DNA of 64,000 nucleotides from Mugil cephalus (GCF_022458985.1 NC_061789.1:3575501-3639500); one strand, 5' to 3'; positions 34,501 to 46,070 are shown, counted from the first letter of the stretch. Translations and numbers: made by a program. Notes: generated by a model from the sequence alone, not told the origin.

Positions 34501-37500
34501 CACACCTCACAGTGAGAAGCGCTACACTGTAAATGGTCCGGTCGGAAACAAATTAAAAAAATACCATTACTCAGTATGAACCACTTTTCTTTACGATCAC
34601 AAACGAGGATTCAGGTGTGCAGCTGTTAGCAGGAAGCTAAAGGGTTAAACTCCTCCCTCTTCCAGATGGCTTTGCTCTGTGAGCCGTCAATGGAAAGTCT
34701 GTTAAACTGTCCTGAAAGCTCGATATTGTTTGGCCTTTCTCCGCTTTACTGAGCACAACACGTGAGACACAGGCTCATCTTTGCATTAACATCCGTCCTG
34801 GAACAATCCGATCACAGCTGTCCGGCTTTAACCATTTAAGACCTGAACATCCGTCTGTGCACAAAAAAAGCTTGCGGTATTTTAATTACCGTAACTCACC
34901 GATGGACAAAATTCAAAGTTAAGCAGAACACTGGGAAGTTGCACTTACAGGCAAAAAAAAGCTGCCATTACGGTAATAATGACGCACCGCTCTGTCAACT
35001 TCAGGTTGGGGAGCGACGCAAGATCTGGAAGCCCCATGACGATAGAGTTGTTTGGAGGGATTTTATTGGTAAAAATGAGTTAGTTAAACCCTTAAGATGT
35101 CACCAAGGTCTTCCAGACAAAAACACAACTTCCCAGTGTTCAACCACTCTTTGAACATTGTCGGTAGCGTAAACCACTGTGAGTTACGGTAATTCAAAAT
35201 TGATGTTCTTTGAAGGATCGCCAGCGATTTGTTTAGGCTTTAGAGGGTTAAGTTCCTGTCTTCACACGTGGCTTTAAAATCTCCACATTCGTCCCCAGCC
35301 GCCACTTGAGATCTGATCTCTGTTTCTCTGTATATAAATAAATACTGACATCAGTCTGTTCACACTACGGAAGGAATGAGGTCAGATGTGTCCTGGAGAA
35401 CCTCCACATGTCGACTGAGATCACATCACTCAACCAGTCCTGTCGTTTGTGATCAGATCATTCAGGAAGGATGATACTGAGACAGAGGTGATTAATTGTG
35501 ATTTATGCAGGAAAACAAGCTTGAACATTACAACGTGACTCATGGTCTGAGCCACAAAGAGTCACTACAAAGTTGTTAATCTGCTTTTAGATAATTACCC
35601 AAAAACAAGACGGTGTGGAAATTGTGATTAATAAAATGTGGAGACAATTTCTCACGGAGAAAACACGACTGCCGGGTGCCAAACCCCCTTAATGTAATAA
35701 GGTGAATTATGTCCATAAACGTCTGCAGAGTCCAGTACAACGACACAGTAGCTGAAGGTTTGATGATTCGAGAAAATAAAGCAAACATAACAAATAAAAA
35801 CAGCCATTTACTCCACTCACTTTGTCGATTTCTGAAAATTCGATTCTCTCCTCGGGTGTGCAGCTCCGACCGATGGGGGAAATGTTTATCATTCCGCTCC
35901 TGAACTCAATGAACGTCCCCCTGCAGGCGGAAAGTTATCCACGTTCAAAATACTGGAAAAACCTCAGCAAACAATAACATACCGAAAAGCATTTAAGCAG
36001 TTTTAGCTTCATCCCTAAAAGGAGGACACAACGTCTCCTCCGTGCTGATGAACAGAGAGACCAGACATTCCTGTATTTCCTGAGATGCGTAGCTGCTGTT
36101 GTTGTTGTTGTGTGGGTTTTTTTTTTTTGCTCTCACCTTTTCTTGGGCAGCTTGATCAGACCCATGTAGCTGAGGCAGAAGTTGATGAGGTCCTGCAGAA
36201 GCTCCTCTCCGATCTGGTTCTGAATGGCCTGTTGTAAAGTGTGAAAATGAGCTTCATTAATAAACAGACATAACATTATGACCACCTTCCTAATATTGTG
36301 TAGATCTCTCTTAAATCGTATCAGTATCTGAATCTGATTTTACTCAGTATCGGTGGCATCGAACATCACTACAGTCTGAATGTACCTATGAGGTCCCAGT
36401 CCACAGAGCAGCCTGGGCCTTAACGTAGAATTAAAAATGCTGCACCATCCAGACGCTTCATTCGTGACTAAACTAAACCTCTCAGTGAACGTCCACTCAC
36501 GTGTTTGGAGAGAAGCTTCCCGTCTTTGTACTGCACCGTCCCGTTCTCAGCAAACACGTAGTCAAACTTGTGTATCACTGCAAGAGAGGAAACAAACTGA
36601 ATGAGGCTGCACGCGCCGGTTTGATTCTCTCCTGACGTGGAACTGCGTCGTCAGCTCGGGTTGAGACTTTGGCCAGTGTCCGTCTAACAGAGTTTGTTGT
36701 TGGAGCTTTGACCTCTTCACACCACGTCCTCTGATTCTAAAATTACAGCAGGAACACAACAGTAAAGCGACACGGTGTGTTTTCCCGGGAGCAGATTACA
36801 GTCGATGTAACGGCGTCCAGATACGTTTAATTCAGAATCCAGGAGGATACGAACACAAAGTAGCTGATGATATTCTTGTTTATAAAAGCAACACAGATTC
36901 CTTTTTATTCCTTTTACGACGTGTCTTCGGGTCGTTGCTTTGTGCTGTGCAGTGAAAGAACCGATTCACCTTTAGCACACTTGGCACGGCGATGAAGGCA
37001 CACACTGCTCTCTTGGCACATATGCATTCCAGTAGTAGTCTGATACTGTATTTACCCGCCGGAGGGTTATCAGCCGGTCGCTGGTGCAGGCAGAGGCAGC
37101 AGGTTTGAGAATTAAAGTGAACTCCGAGCTATTCTCTGAGAATCTGAAAGGATTCTCCTCGCTGCTTCTGAGATAAATCACAGAATAAACTGCCACCAAC
37201 TCACCATCGTCCCCGTCCCCGAGCTGCTCCGCGATCTTGGAGTAGTCCGACCCTCCCACGATGCCGATCTTCACTTTCCGCCTCAGAGTCTGGAAGAACT
37301 CGTCCAGCCGCGGGTCGATTTTCTGCACAACACGGGGGAAAGTCTCTGTGAAGGTTCTGGGTTCTGAGGAGCTGGAGCTTAAAGAGTTTCATCCGAGTCT
37401 TTAATTCTAATAAATGGAGGTTTTAAATTGAAACATCTGTGTGTGAACATGGTTGTTAACAGACTCATGTGAGTTAGGATGAAATAGATCATCTTTCTGA

Positions 37501-38975
37501 GGAAGAAGTCCACCAAGAACCTCATAAACTGAGTTTTCTTTTACTTTCACATGACAAACAACAGCTTCACATGAAGCCTGGGCTTCAGATCTTGGTCAGT
37601 TTCTCTGCATTTTGTTTTATTTTTTAAGTCTAGCAAACTTTACTATAAAATAAATCACACATTCAAGATTCAACACCGGAGAACCAGCTCTTCAGGCCAG
37701 GAGTCCAGCACAAGAGACGCTCCTTTAACTACAACAACGTCTGCATTTTAGGGAGAAATGTTTTGAAAGAGGAGTTAAAGGAACTGGGAAACCTCTCTCT
37801 GAGTTGGGGGTTGAAGTTTCACCCCCGTTCACACCTTGAGACCGGAGCCTTTGTTACTGTGCCATTAATTGTGAAACGAAAACCGGATCAAAACTCAGAC
37901 TACAGGGAAGTATCTGGTCATCAACCTCCAGGCATTTGCTTGGAATGCATCTTAATTTCTTCAAGATAAGATTAAGATCTTCAGGTATTTGGGATTAGTA
38001 GAACCTAAGAAGTATAAAAAAAATAAGCATCCAAAATGTAAAACAGTTTATTTTTATGAAAAAGCAGAAGCACGAAAAACAGGTTCTTGTGAATTTGTTA
38101 AAATTTAGAGTCAATTCCAACTAGAAAAGTTAATAAGAATAAATAAATAAGTGTATTGACCCTTCGCTACCAGTACATGGCAGATAAAAGTGTCTCATTA
38201 TGAGGACAACTGGTCTAAATGAAGCAGAGTAGGAAGCTGCCGCAAACGAAATGAGGACACAGGGTCTCAGGAGGTTAACAGACTCCAGTTTAAGTAAGTT
38301 TCTGCTGGACGACACCCTCAAATGTTCCTACTGAGCCCCCAGCCTCTCTTTTAGTACCGAAGACTCGCACGCAGCTCCTCTGCTCCGTGTTATTACACTC
38401 CACCATCTTTACCCGGACATAAAAACGCATCTATGGAGCAGATTTTCAGAAGAACAACAAGGAAAAAAATGTGTGCACACGTTATGTAATCTGTAGGCGC
38501 TGGCGTTCTTCACACACGAGCCGGTTACCCTCGATGAACCCCGGCATTCAAACCCTAAAGACGCGCACAAATATTATTACAAGACACTGGAGGAATGGGG
38601 CGCATTACGCACGCGCTACTCAATAGTATCTGCTCTATTTGCACATAGTTTCAGTTTTACATTTCCTCAGCAGCTCGTGAAGTGTAGAAAAGGAAGAAGA
38701 AGAAGAAGAAGGGGGGTCACACGGACACTCTCCCCGTGCGCTCTGCAGATTTTTATCCACGCATTGAAAACCGGTCCAGTCCTGCGCGCATAGGAGGGAT
38801 GGACGGAGGGAGGGAGGGAGGTTTAATCTGAGCTTGTGATAACCAGGGACGGGAGGACACACCGGGGACCGGGTCGTGATCGGGGGCTCACCTCTCTCGG
38901 TGGTGTCAGGGTCCCGTCCACGTCAAACAGACACAGGATGTTTCGCTCCGACGAGAAGCCGTTTGGTTTCTCCAT
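28591..38975 (-). CDS. pmm1: phosphomannomutase 1
   Basis: A cytosolic HAD-superfamily phosphomannomutase converting mannose-6-phosphate to mannose-1-phosphate for GDP-mannose and glycosylation; PMM1 also has an IMP-stimulated glucose-1,6-bisphosphatase activity. Eight exons on the minus strand join in frame: 38975-38892, 37322-37205, 36577-36501, 36228-36137, 35920-35821, 33844-33769, 30069-29954, 28713-28591 (TGA), giving 261 residues (human PMM1 262, PMM2 246). The start ATG at 38975 begins [12 protein letters not shown]. The HAD motif LFDVDGTLT carries the nucleophile D18 and acid D20. [57 protein letters not shown] and [20 protein letters not shown] are family-typical and include the late metal/phosphate-binding acids. 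Length and position beside csdc2 favour pmm1 over pmm2. No break. The 3.7-kb intron 30070-33768 carries several mobile elements. Confidence 0.96.
28714..29953. other. pmm1 intron 7, no gene content
   Basis: A 1.2-kb intron, AT-rich, with no recognised element or gene. Confidence 0.6.
30098..30125. repeat. ATC/CAT trinucleotide microsatellite
   Basis: Nine uninterrupted CAT triplets inside a pmm1 intron, 28 bp from exon 29954-30069. The minus-strand open frame with a run of Asp is a product of this repeat. Confidence 0.9.
30741..31286. mobile_element. non-autonomous inverted-repeat element (complete copy) in pmm1 intron
   Basis: TGCGTTTACATGCA (30741-30754) is mirrored by TGCATATAAACGCA (31273-31286), a 14-bp terminal inverted repeat with one mismatch. 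The 546-bp interior matches the truncated copy at 24500-25045 block by block. There is no transposase. Confidence 0.75.
31629..31979. mobile_element. short DNA transposon with GGCCACTTTATTAGG ends
   Basis: The left end GGCCACTTTATTAGGCACAC plus CT and right end AGGTGTACCTAATAAAGTGG plus CC form an inverted repeat of about 22 bp with one mismatch. The interior ('ggtccatattgacatgacagcatcacacag', 'ccgttccaccacatccca', 'tgctggaagtagccgtcaga') matches a non-autonomous DNA element widespread in fish that I recognise from memory, with an internal deletion. Confidence 0.8.
32500..32831. mobile_element. hAT-like non-autonomous element with perfect 8-bp target duplication
   Basis: The element starts CAGGGGTGTCAAACATAAGG and its right half reads 'ctggtccggccccctt ... 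ccctgaactaaaatgagttg'. It is flanked by CAATAGAC at 32492-32499 and again at 32832-32839, a perfect 8-bp direct repeat, the hallmark of hAT-superfamily insertion. The right terminal inverted repeat has decayed. A second copy, inverted, is at 16744-17165. Confidence 0.8.
33190..33390 (+). repeat. LINE-type 3' tail in pmm1 intron
   Basis: It ends 'caaaatttcgtcatgttctc' plus 'ataatgacaataaagactcttgattct', the arrangement typical of fish non-LTR retrotransposon 3' ends. No coding sequence. Confidence 0.4.
34824..35254. mobile_element. palindromic MITE in pmm1 intron 5
   Basis: Paired inverted motifs are nested: 'ctttaaccatttaagacc' against 'ggctttagagggttaag'; TACCGTAACTCAC (about 34888) against GTGAGTTACGGTA (about 35178); GAACACTGGGAAGTTG (about 34926) against CAACTTCCCAGTGTTC (about 35125). 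This long imperfect hairpin of about 430 bp is consistent with a foldback or MITE element. Confidence 0.65.
36265..36450. repeat. Tc1/mariner-family fragment in pmm1 intron 3
   Basis: 'cataacattatgaccacctt' plus 'cctaatattgtgtagatc' is the recognisable end of a fish Tc1-like element; the following 150 bp match its body weakly. It lies directly after exon 36137-36228 in plus-strand terms. Confidence 0.5.
37985..38281. mobile_element. MITE fragment with GGTCTCAGGAGGTTAA end
   Basis: The right end GGTCTCAGGAGGTTAA and internal 'gaacctaagaagtataaaa' also occur in the copy at 61845-62435 (TTAACCTCCTGAGACCC; 'ggacctaagaagtataaaa'). The left end is degraded. It lies in pmm1 intron 1. Confidence 0.6.
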
Positions 38976-40295
38976 TTCTTCTTCTCCTCCTTCAGGTGTC
39001 TTTGTTTTTGTTGTTGTTTTTATTGATTGAAAAATTCACATGAGAGAAGAAAATAATACAATAAAGCCCTTCAGTCCACGGGAATGTTATAAATAAGAGT
39101 AATAAAGATAATATAATAAATAAATTCTCCTGGTGTACAGTCTAGTGAAAACACGGCGTGCTCTACGTGATCCGGAGCTTTTGCAACGTTGGGACTCAAC
39201 CCACAGCCAATCTCAACAAGGGGGCGTGGCGTGACGTGAAACAGTGGGTGTGGTCTACAGCATCTGACCTTTGACCTACATGTGAGTTGGCGTAGATCCA
39301 TATACAACGATGTTGACATGTGCAGTTTATTATATATCATTTATTAATTGTCATACCTAGAAGAACTAAAGATTATATAAATAATAAAATATCGTTAATT
39401 GCCACTACTACATTATTCCATCTTTGCTATGTATGTTATGTCTTAAGTGTACTTTATTTCGTTTATTGGCATAGATTGTTGTATGCTACCGTAAGTCCAT
39501 GTCCCTTATATACTGAGTTTGTAAATAAGTAAAAATCTCTTTAAAAAAAAGGATAATGATAATAGTGTGAAACTGAGGACTAAAATAAAATAACATAAAA
39601 TACATAATGGTAAATTAAACTAAACTAAAATAAACTAAAATAAAATAAAATAAAATAAAATATATAATACATTATGATAAACTAAATAAAACCAAACTAA
39701 AACAAAAAAACATCATAATAAAATAAAATAATAATTTGTCTATATAAATCAGGGAACTTTTTGATTCCCAAATTAAACTTCACAAGCTAAAATAAAATAA
39801 AATAAAATAAAATAAAATACATAACGATAAACTAAACCAAAATAAACAAAAAAAAACATAACGAAATAAAATTTGTCCATATGAATCAGGGACTTTTTTT
39901 GATTTCCAAATTAAACGCGCAAATAAAAAAAACTTACAAATACATCACGATAAAATAAAATAAAATAAAATACATCATAATAAAATAAAATAAAATACAT
40001 ATGATAAACTAAACTAAAGTAAAGTAAAACAAAAACACCATAATAAATACATTATGACACATTATGAAAAAATAAAACAAATTAAAATTAAACAAAACTA
40101 ATTTAAATAATGTAAATATCATTTATGAATATAAATCATTGAACTTTTTTGATTCCCAAATATGAAACTTGAGTTTCGTTGCCTGTAGAAATACAATAAT
40201 GTTCAGATTTTATATTGTCGCATGAATTGGTCAACAGGTGTCAGCAAATCCACACTTATGATGCTTGTATGAATTTATCTCCTCTTTTCATTCAG
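38976..40295. other. pmm1 upstream region
   Basis: The first about 250 bp upstream of the pmm1 ATG carry its presumed promoter; no TATA box is evident on the minus strand. From about 39540 to 40170 the DNA is an AAAAT-rich low-complexity block. No coding gene. Confidence 0.55.
39540..40170. repeat. AAAAT-rich array with three copies of a hairpin-forming core
   Basis: Runs of AAAAT (for example about 39625-39660 and 39790-39818) alternate with a core of the form 'aatca-ggaactttttgatt' plus 'cccaaatt', seen near 39748, 39884 and 40136. In the best copy GGGAA and TTCCC-like arms can pair. It looks like tandem duplication of a retroelement tail plus its simple repeat. Confidence 0.65.
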
Positions 40296-41109
40296 CCGAC
40301 ATGAAGCAGATTCATACGCAGCCACATCCGGCGACCGTGAGCCTGCAGAGGATGAAGTACATCCAATCCTTCAAATGCTACGTGCCAACACAGCCAAGAA
40401 CACAGTCCAGCTTGAATTTGCCAGGAACCAGAACGACGGTCTGCTTCAGATCTCTGAGCTGGAGTTTCACAACTTCTGGACAACAAGACAAAGAAAATTT
40501 CTTCGCTGGACCATGACAACGCTGTTCTACTGGAAGAGGTCGAGAAGATGAAACAACTTCTTGCAACTCATGCAAACAAGGTTCAAGAAGAGATGACTGT
40601 CCTCCGTCAGGAGCTCCGCAAACAGGACACAATGCATGGAAATGCTTCCCTGCAGGTTCAAAAGCTCGAAAAAGGAGTCAAGACAGAGGAAGAAAAAAGG
40701 AAGGCAGCCGAGAGCTGTCTGCAACAAGAGGTGGAGGAAACCACCAGAGATCCTGCAGAAACAGATGGAAGATCAACAACGCCAGTGGGACGAGGAAAGG
40801 CTCAGTTACACGGCCAAGAACCTAGAAACAACATCCACTATGAAAGCTGCCACAATCAAGGCGCAGGAGGACCTGGAAAACCAACGAAAAGAGTGGGACC
40901 AGGAGAAGTCTGACCTCCAGCAGCGTTTACAGTCTACGAAGGAAGCCCACGACAAGAAGGTGGAGGAGGAGGCAAATTCCAGAAATGCGCTAATGGACAC
41001 ACTTACACATCTAGAGCAGCAGTTGGAGGAGGCACCGCCAAAGAAAAAGAAAAATCTCCGAAGCAGCGATTCCTCAACCTCTTCAAGAGAACAAGGACCT
41101 GACCTCTGA
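40296..41109 (+). pseudogene. coiled-coil protein fragment with two compensating frameshifts
   Basis: I do not recognise the family. An acceptor-like site (CTTTTCATTCAG, ending 40295) precedes an 814-bp stretch readable as one protein only with two frame changes. Frame one, from about 40297, gives RHEADSYAATSGDREPAEDE and MLRANTAKNTVQLEFARNQN. Near 40472 it shifts (one base missing or two extra) to a frame giving KTKKISSLDHDNAVLLEEVE and ATHANKVQEEMTVLRQELRK. Near 40746 it returns to the first frame, giving ILQKQMEDQQRQWDEERLSY and KEWDQEKSDLQQRLQSTKEA, ending SSTSSREQGPDL at TGA 41107-41109. There are no other stops. Composition is Glu/Lys/Gln-rich with heptad-like leucines, so a coiled coil. 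It may be a decayed gene copy, an isolated exon, or a real exon with two assembly indels. No start codon with upstream exons is evident. Confidence 0.55.
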
Positions 41110-41214
41110 CCTCTGACCTCTGCCACATCTACAGTCAAGTCCTACCCGCCTCCTCCAGCCCATTCCACTGTTAATCTTTGTTTTTTGTCTTGTTTTGTGT
41201 TTGTCTTGTGTCGT

Positions 41215-41570
41215 TTAAAGGGCGGCATAGCGGTATAGTGATTGACATTGTGTCCAAAGCCATACATGTCACTCTGAACACCCCTCGCCCCAAGCCCCCA
41301 TTTCTTGTTCTTCGGTTTTGTCATTTTGTGTTTGTCTTGTGTTGTTGAGTGTGGATGTGAGTGCGCATGGTTGTCTGTCCAGAGAGGGTAAAATATCTTT
41401 TTATCCAATATCTCTCTGTGATGCCCTGTGATGGACTGGCAGCCTGTCCTTACGGTATTGGCCAAACAACCTTTGTCCATTACCTGCTGGAAGAAGCTGC
41501 AGACATCAACAGAGTAAACCTCTAGCCATCCACAGACAACAAATGAATGAGAGAGTGAGTGAGTGAATGA
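41215..41570. mobile_element. SINE-like element
   Basis: It has a head 'gggcggcatagcggtatagt', a middle 'gatgccctgtgatggactgg' plus 'cagcctgtcc', and a tail 'gcagacatcaacagagtaaa ... aatgaatgagagag' ending in short GAGT/GAAT repeats. The central motif is shared by a common class of fish SINEs. It lies directly after the coiled-coil fragment. Confidence 0.55.
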
Positions 41571-42157
41571 ATGTTTTTGTCAAAAGCATAACAACTAAAT
41601 AAAAAAATAAACATAAAACATTATACCGTTTGCACATATTTTTTATTATTAAGATGTGAATATTCAAGACATCATGATAGAATCAGAGTTGAAAAAAGAA
41701 ACTGAAGCCATTTTCATGCATTTATACCTGTCACCAAAGAGGGTATGAACGTGATGTCACAGCAAGTGTTGTTGTTGCTAATCGAAAGTCAAACAACCTC
41801 ACATGTGAACCAAGTTGAAGTAACTTAATTTTATTAATTATTTGCAAAAACACAGAACTTTGTCGTAGTCAATGAAATATTTTAATAATATATAATTTAA
41901 TAATAATGATGACATAATATATTAATAATAACCTTTAATTAAAGCACAATCTCATATAAGGTAAAGTGATCTTACTGTACATGGGAGTAAAAAAGTAGCC
42001 TGAAATCAAAAGAAGTAAAAAACTGTCTATTTTATTGTGTCTCTATGTGTCTGCTACATTATATAAATGTATATAAGATCAAAGATGGTTAATTTCTCAA
42101 TTCACTGAGGCATTACAGCCACAAGAGGGCAGACAATGAGAGCGAGAGAGTATCACC

Positions 42158-42330
42158 CAAGTCAAAGTTTATTTCTAAAGCACATTTTAAAACAACTGCA
42201 GTTGAACCAAAGCGCTGTACAAGCAGAACAAATATAAATATATCAACCATCCCCGTTAATACATGAACAAAATAAATATGAGCTAAAAAAGAGCAATAAA
42301 ACATCAAATAAAACAACAGTAAAAACTGTG
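42158..42330. repeat. retroelement-type tail
   Basis: 'caaagtttatttctaaagca' plus 'cattttaaaacaa ... aaagcgctgtacaag' is the same kind of motif as at 1761-1860 and 19381-19460. Confidence 0.4.
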
Positions 42331-42519
42331 TTTACACAATAAAACCCAGATACCTTTGCTCAGCTTGGACAGAAAGCCAGCGAGACGAAAAAGGTTTTGA
42401 ACTCAGGAGAGGATTATATTACACTAAACGCTAAACAGGTCATATATAAACTGTGTAACTATGAATACATAAAAGAGCATTGACATGGTCTCTGCTTCAC
42501 CTAAACACAAGCATTTCTT

Positions 42520-42990
42520 GTTTTTGCTGTTGGTTAAAAAACGGAAACTAAACTACACCAATAAAAACTAAACTAACCTTTAAAAAGTTAAGCTAAGGTT
42601 ATCTAGACTAAATTTAAGTTAAGAAAAGCTAAACTAAGCTAAGCTATTATATAGTCATCTGACAAAACAGAGAAAAAACACCAAGCAAAGCTAAGTTTAG
42701 CTCAACTAAGCTAAGCTTAGGTACTATATAGCCTAATAATCTAAACTAAACTAAACCAAACTACAATCAGACCCCTTCACTTTGAGTTTAAGTTTAAGAA
42801 GATGATCTGTGTTATTCACCTGTCAGTGGTTATAATATTAGGTCTGATCAGTGTATAGTCATCTGAAAACAAAGCAAACAAAACCAAGTTAAGCTGCTAA
42901 TAATCATCTGAACTGAACAAGTAAATAGCTCATACTAAGCAAACCAAGCTAAGCCGAGCTAAACTGAGCTAAACATGATTACATGATGAG
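42520..42990. repeat. degenerate CTAAA / AGCTAA-rich repeat
   Basis: Motifs such as 'aaactaa', 'aagctaag' and 'taagcta' recur dozens of times with poor periodicity. A Tc1-family end ('cacctgtcagtggttataat' plus 'attaggtctgatcagtgta', 42820-42858) is embedded. Confidence 0.6.
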
Positions 42991-44274
42991 CATATGATGA
43001 ATTGGGCAGTTTTGTAACAACTGGCATGCTGGACATGAGTCACTTTATCTTTGAACAGTGATCATAAATGACTCGTGCGTGGGCCTGAATTTCAGAGTAA
43101 GTGATAATAGACAGATACTTTGAATCTGTGTGACCTAATTTGCTCGAGTTAGCAACATGCACGCCGTTCGTCTTGCTACGTTAGCTTGATCAGTCCAATC
43201 AATCTCCGTTTATATCTGGTTGTCAACGTTCCCATCGCAGTGGTCAAAAGTCAAAACATTTCATGTCATCAAGGTTGATCAGATATTTATGCTCCTAATC
43301 TATTAGTACGCCAAGTTACATGGTTGAATTATAGGAGGATGGTGGTGGCAGAGGGCAATAATTGACACGCTATAAACAGACTAATCATTAGCTTCTGAAA
43401 TTTTTAACATGCCTCTTTATCTGATCCTAATCCCCATGTTCTCTCCAGCTCCAGACGACAAGGCCTTGTGGTTTTAACCTTTAAAAGATAAAGTTGGATT
43501 GTCTTTTTAGTATTGTCAACAGATCATATAAAGAAAAGACTAAAACCAACATGTTTTATATGACTCTCACTACACTCTGACCAAAAAAACAGACTTTAAG
43601 GTTGAGTTGTGACTTTTGATATGTTGATGTGTTAATTTAAATACAAAAATAGTAAAACAAAAATGATTACTGCATTAGGAATTATGAACAGGGCTGAGTA
43701 AATTTAAATTAAAATTGCCTTATCGACATGTTTGTTATAAATATCTATTTGGAACTTTTGCATTGTGTTGCCTGCACGCTAAACCACCTGAGTTATTGTG
43801 TCATTAAAACAACCGTCTTATCTTCTTCTGAGCTTAATGGAAAGTGCTTTTAAAGACATTTTCTCACACACAAAAAAATAAGAATAACAATCACTGCTGT
43901 TAAATAGTCAGCATTGGACAATAAAACAGAGTCTTGTTCCTACTATTTCCTCTATAGCTGACAAAAGGCCGGGTACAGACGGCCGGAGAGCCTCTTCACA
44001 CGCAGCAGTAATGGGACTAAATTGCCGTGTGCCACAAGCCGACCGTGCTATTACAACGTCATTCGTGGGTGTTTGTTTAAGATTTTTACGACCCTGAAAG
44101 GTGAAAGCCATGCCATGTGCAGGTGGACGTGTTGAGCCTCAGCTCAGGTTGTTGTTTGGTGAGATAGAAATGCAAGCAGTGGATGATAATGTAGGGAGTT
44201 CTGGGATTTAACTATGAGTCTGATTCCAGCTAAATTCAGGGAAATATAAGCAGGAGCCACACATTTAAACTCAA

Positions 44275-44520
44275 TAATGTTTTTACTTGTTTTAAGAAAA
44301 ATAACATTATATGCAGATGACACCACTGGTTATCTTGTAGAACCACTTGAGGCTCGTTGTCTTCCTCCATGACCATGTTTCATGGAGGGATGAGGTTCTG
44401 ATGGTTCATCTCATTAACGTCAGGCAATGAGATAGAGGCCTTTAGTAATTTACTCGATGACATTGATGTACCTACTGGTCACAGTCTGATTTTGTCACTG
44501 GATGGCCTGTCAGACTGTGA
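44275..44520 (-). mobile_element. Tc1-like transposon fragment
   Basis: 'tatgcagatgacaccactgg' plus 'ttatcttgtag', then 'tttcatggagggatgaggtt' plus 'ctgatggttcatct', match parts of the Tc1-like relic inside the gucy2c intron (58840-59480) in the same order with large deletions. Transposase would be read on the minus strand. Confidence 0.55.
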
Positions 44521-45364
44521 CATTGTAGAAGCTCCAGGGCTGTGAACATCTCAAAAATAGAGCAAAGTTTTGGTCTACTCCCATAAGAGACCGATCTCTG
44601 AAGGGCAGAGATTTTTTGTCCATTGTTACAATCAAACAAATCAAATGTGTTGTTACACGATCATTAATGGAAGCACATAAGGGAATTAGCCCTATGTAAT
44701 TTTCGGGAAATTGCACCAGGGAACTTTGATGTGAACTATGCATGCGCAACTGTTGCTTGCACAGCAATATCGCACACGTTTTTTTATCAATCATGGCAGT
44801 ATATTGGTAAAACCCTGAGATCTGCATCCATGGAGAAGAGGAGATTCGGTGCACTTAAATATGTAGTGAAGACGTTGTCGTCGCGATGGCGTATGAGAGG
44901 GAGGAAAACAGGCACATAGCTCTAACAGCAGGAAGTCAGACCAGGTGAAGGTACCAGATCTGCTCTGCGCTTCCAGGTGACGTCATATATGTTCAGCTAC
45001 GTTCAGCACCACTCGGCTCGGGCTGAACGACACAAGTTTAATTTATTTTTCACAGTATGTTTGGAAAAGATGACAGCACGTTATTCATAAAAAACATTCA
45101 TTTGTATAGTATGGCAAAAGGATTTAAAAGATTAAATAGAAATACAGCTTTTATCAATTTATACAAAGAATAAAAAGACAAAACAAAACTGATAAGTTAC
45201 TCTGCCTCGATAAAAACTGGTAACCTCTCTTCCGCTTCTTCCTGTTGTCCAACCAATTATAAAACGTCATGACATCATTTGATCTGGTACCTACACCGGG
45301 ACTGATGGCAATGTGAAAGCACACCAAAGGCAGGTCAATCCAGGTCTGAAAATCCTGTGTCAAC

Positions 45365-45840
45365 CTGCTATTTTCGATGTGAAGGGGGTATTAGAAGTTA
45401 CCCTGGGTTCCTTTGGGACCTCTTAGACTATTATGGAGTGATCTTTGCTGGTGGACAACTCCTGTGGAGGGGAACGGTCGTCTTCAATCTGTCTGTGGAT
45501 TATTTGTGGTTTCCAAACTCAACCCAAACTTTGGAACCTTTTGCAGCCTTTTGTCTGAGCTCATCTCCTCGGAAAACTCCTTTGCCTTCACACGCTTCTA
45601 CAAACATGTGTTGTGAAGATCAGACCGAGACAAATCCCTGATTTATTTAAAACTAAACCAGGAACTGAAGGACTCCTGAGTCTTATTACACTGCTGGAAA
45701 GACTTCTGAACAGATGGACTCTGATTTAATCACCTCTCTGACATGTAATATTAGCCCAATTTCCTCAATAAACTAATATATAATTGTAATATTTCTGTTT
45801 TGTTTGTTTGATTGGGTTCTCTATGTGCAAACACTTTTAA
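45365..45840 (-). mobile_element. Tc1-like transposon fragment (end portion)
   Basis: 'gaagttaccctgggttcctt' plus 'tgggacctcttagactattatggagtgatctttg' matches 59630-59690 closely. The following 'acaaacatgtgttgtgaaga' plus 'tcagac', 'tcctcaataaacta' and 'gattgggttctct' continue toward the end of the same element family. Transposase sense is on the minus strand; the frame is broken. Confidence 0.65.
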
Positions 45841-46070
45841 TTGAGGCTATTAGTGTGGAAGTGTTTTTTTGAATACAGGCTGTTTCAATTAGAAGGTATT
45901 TTCACATTTTGAAGAAGCCCTTTGAGCTAACATTCAGATTCTGTTGTTGCAGGTTTCCTTAAAATGAGCTGACACTGGTTTACAAGCAGTTTGGCCAAGA
46001 CTTTTACGGTCTTAATCCACCCTGTCTTTTATAGCTGGTGATATTTATCACCTCCACACAAGCCTTCACT

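Noticed and set aside
41142..41480. 112-residue minus-strand frame
   Set aside because: Lies over the SINE-like element; no family features.
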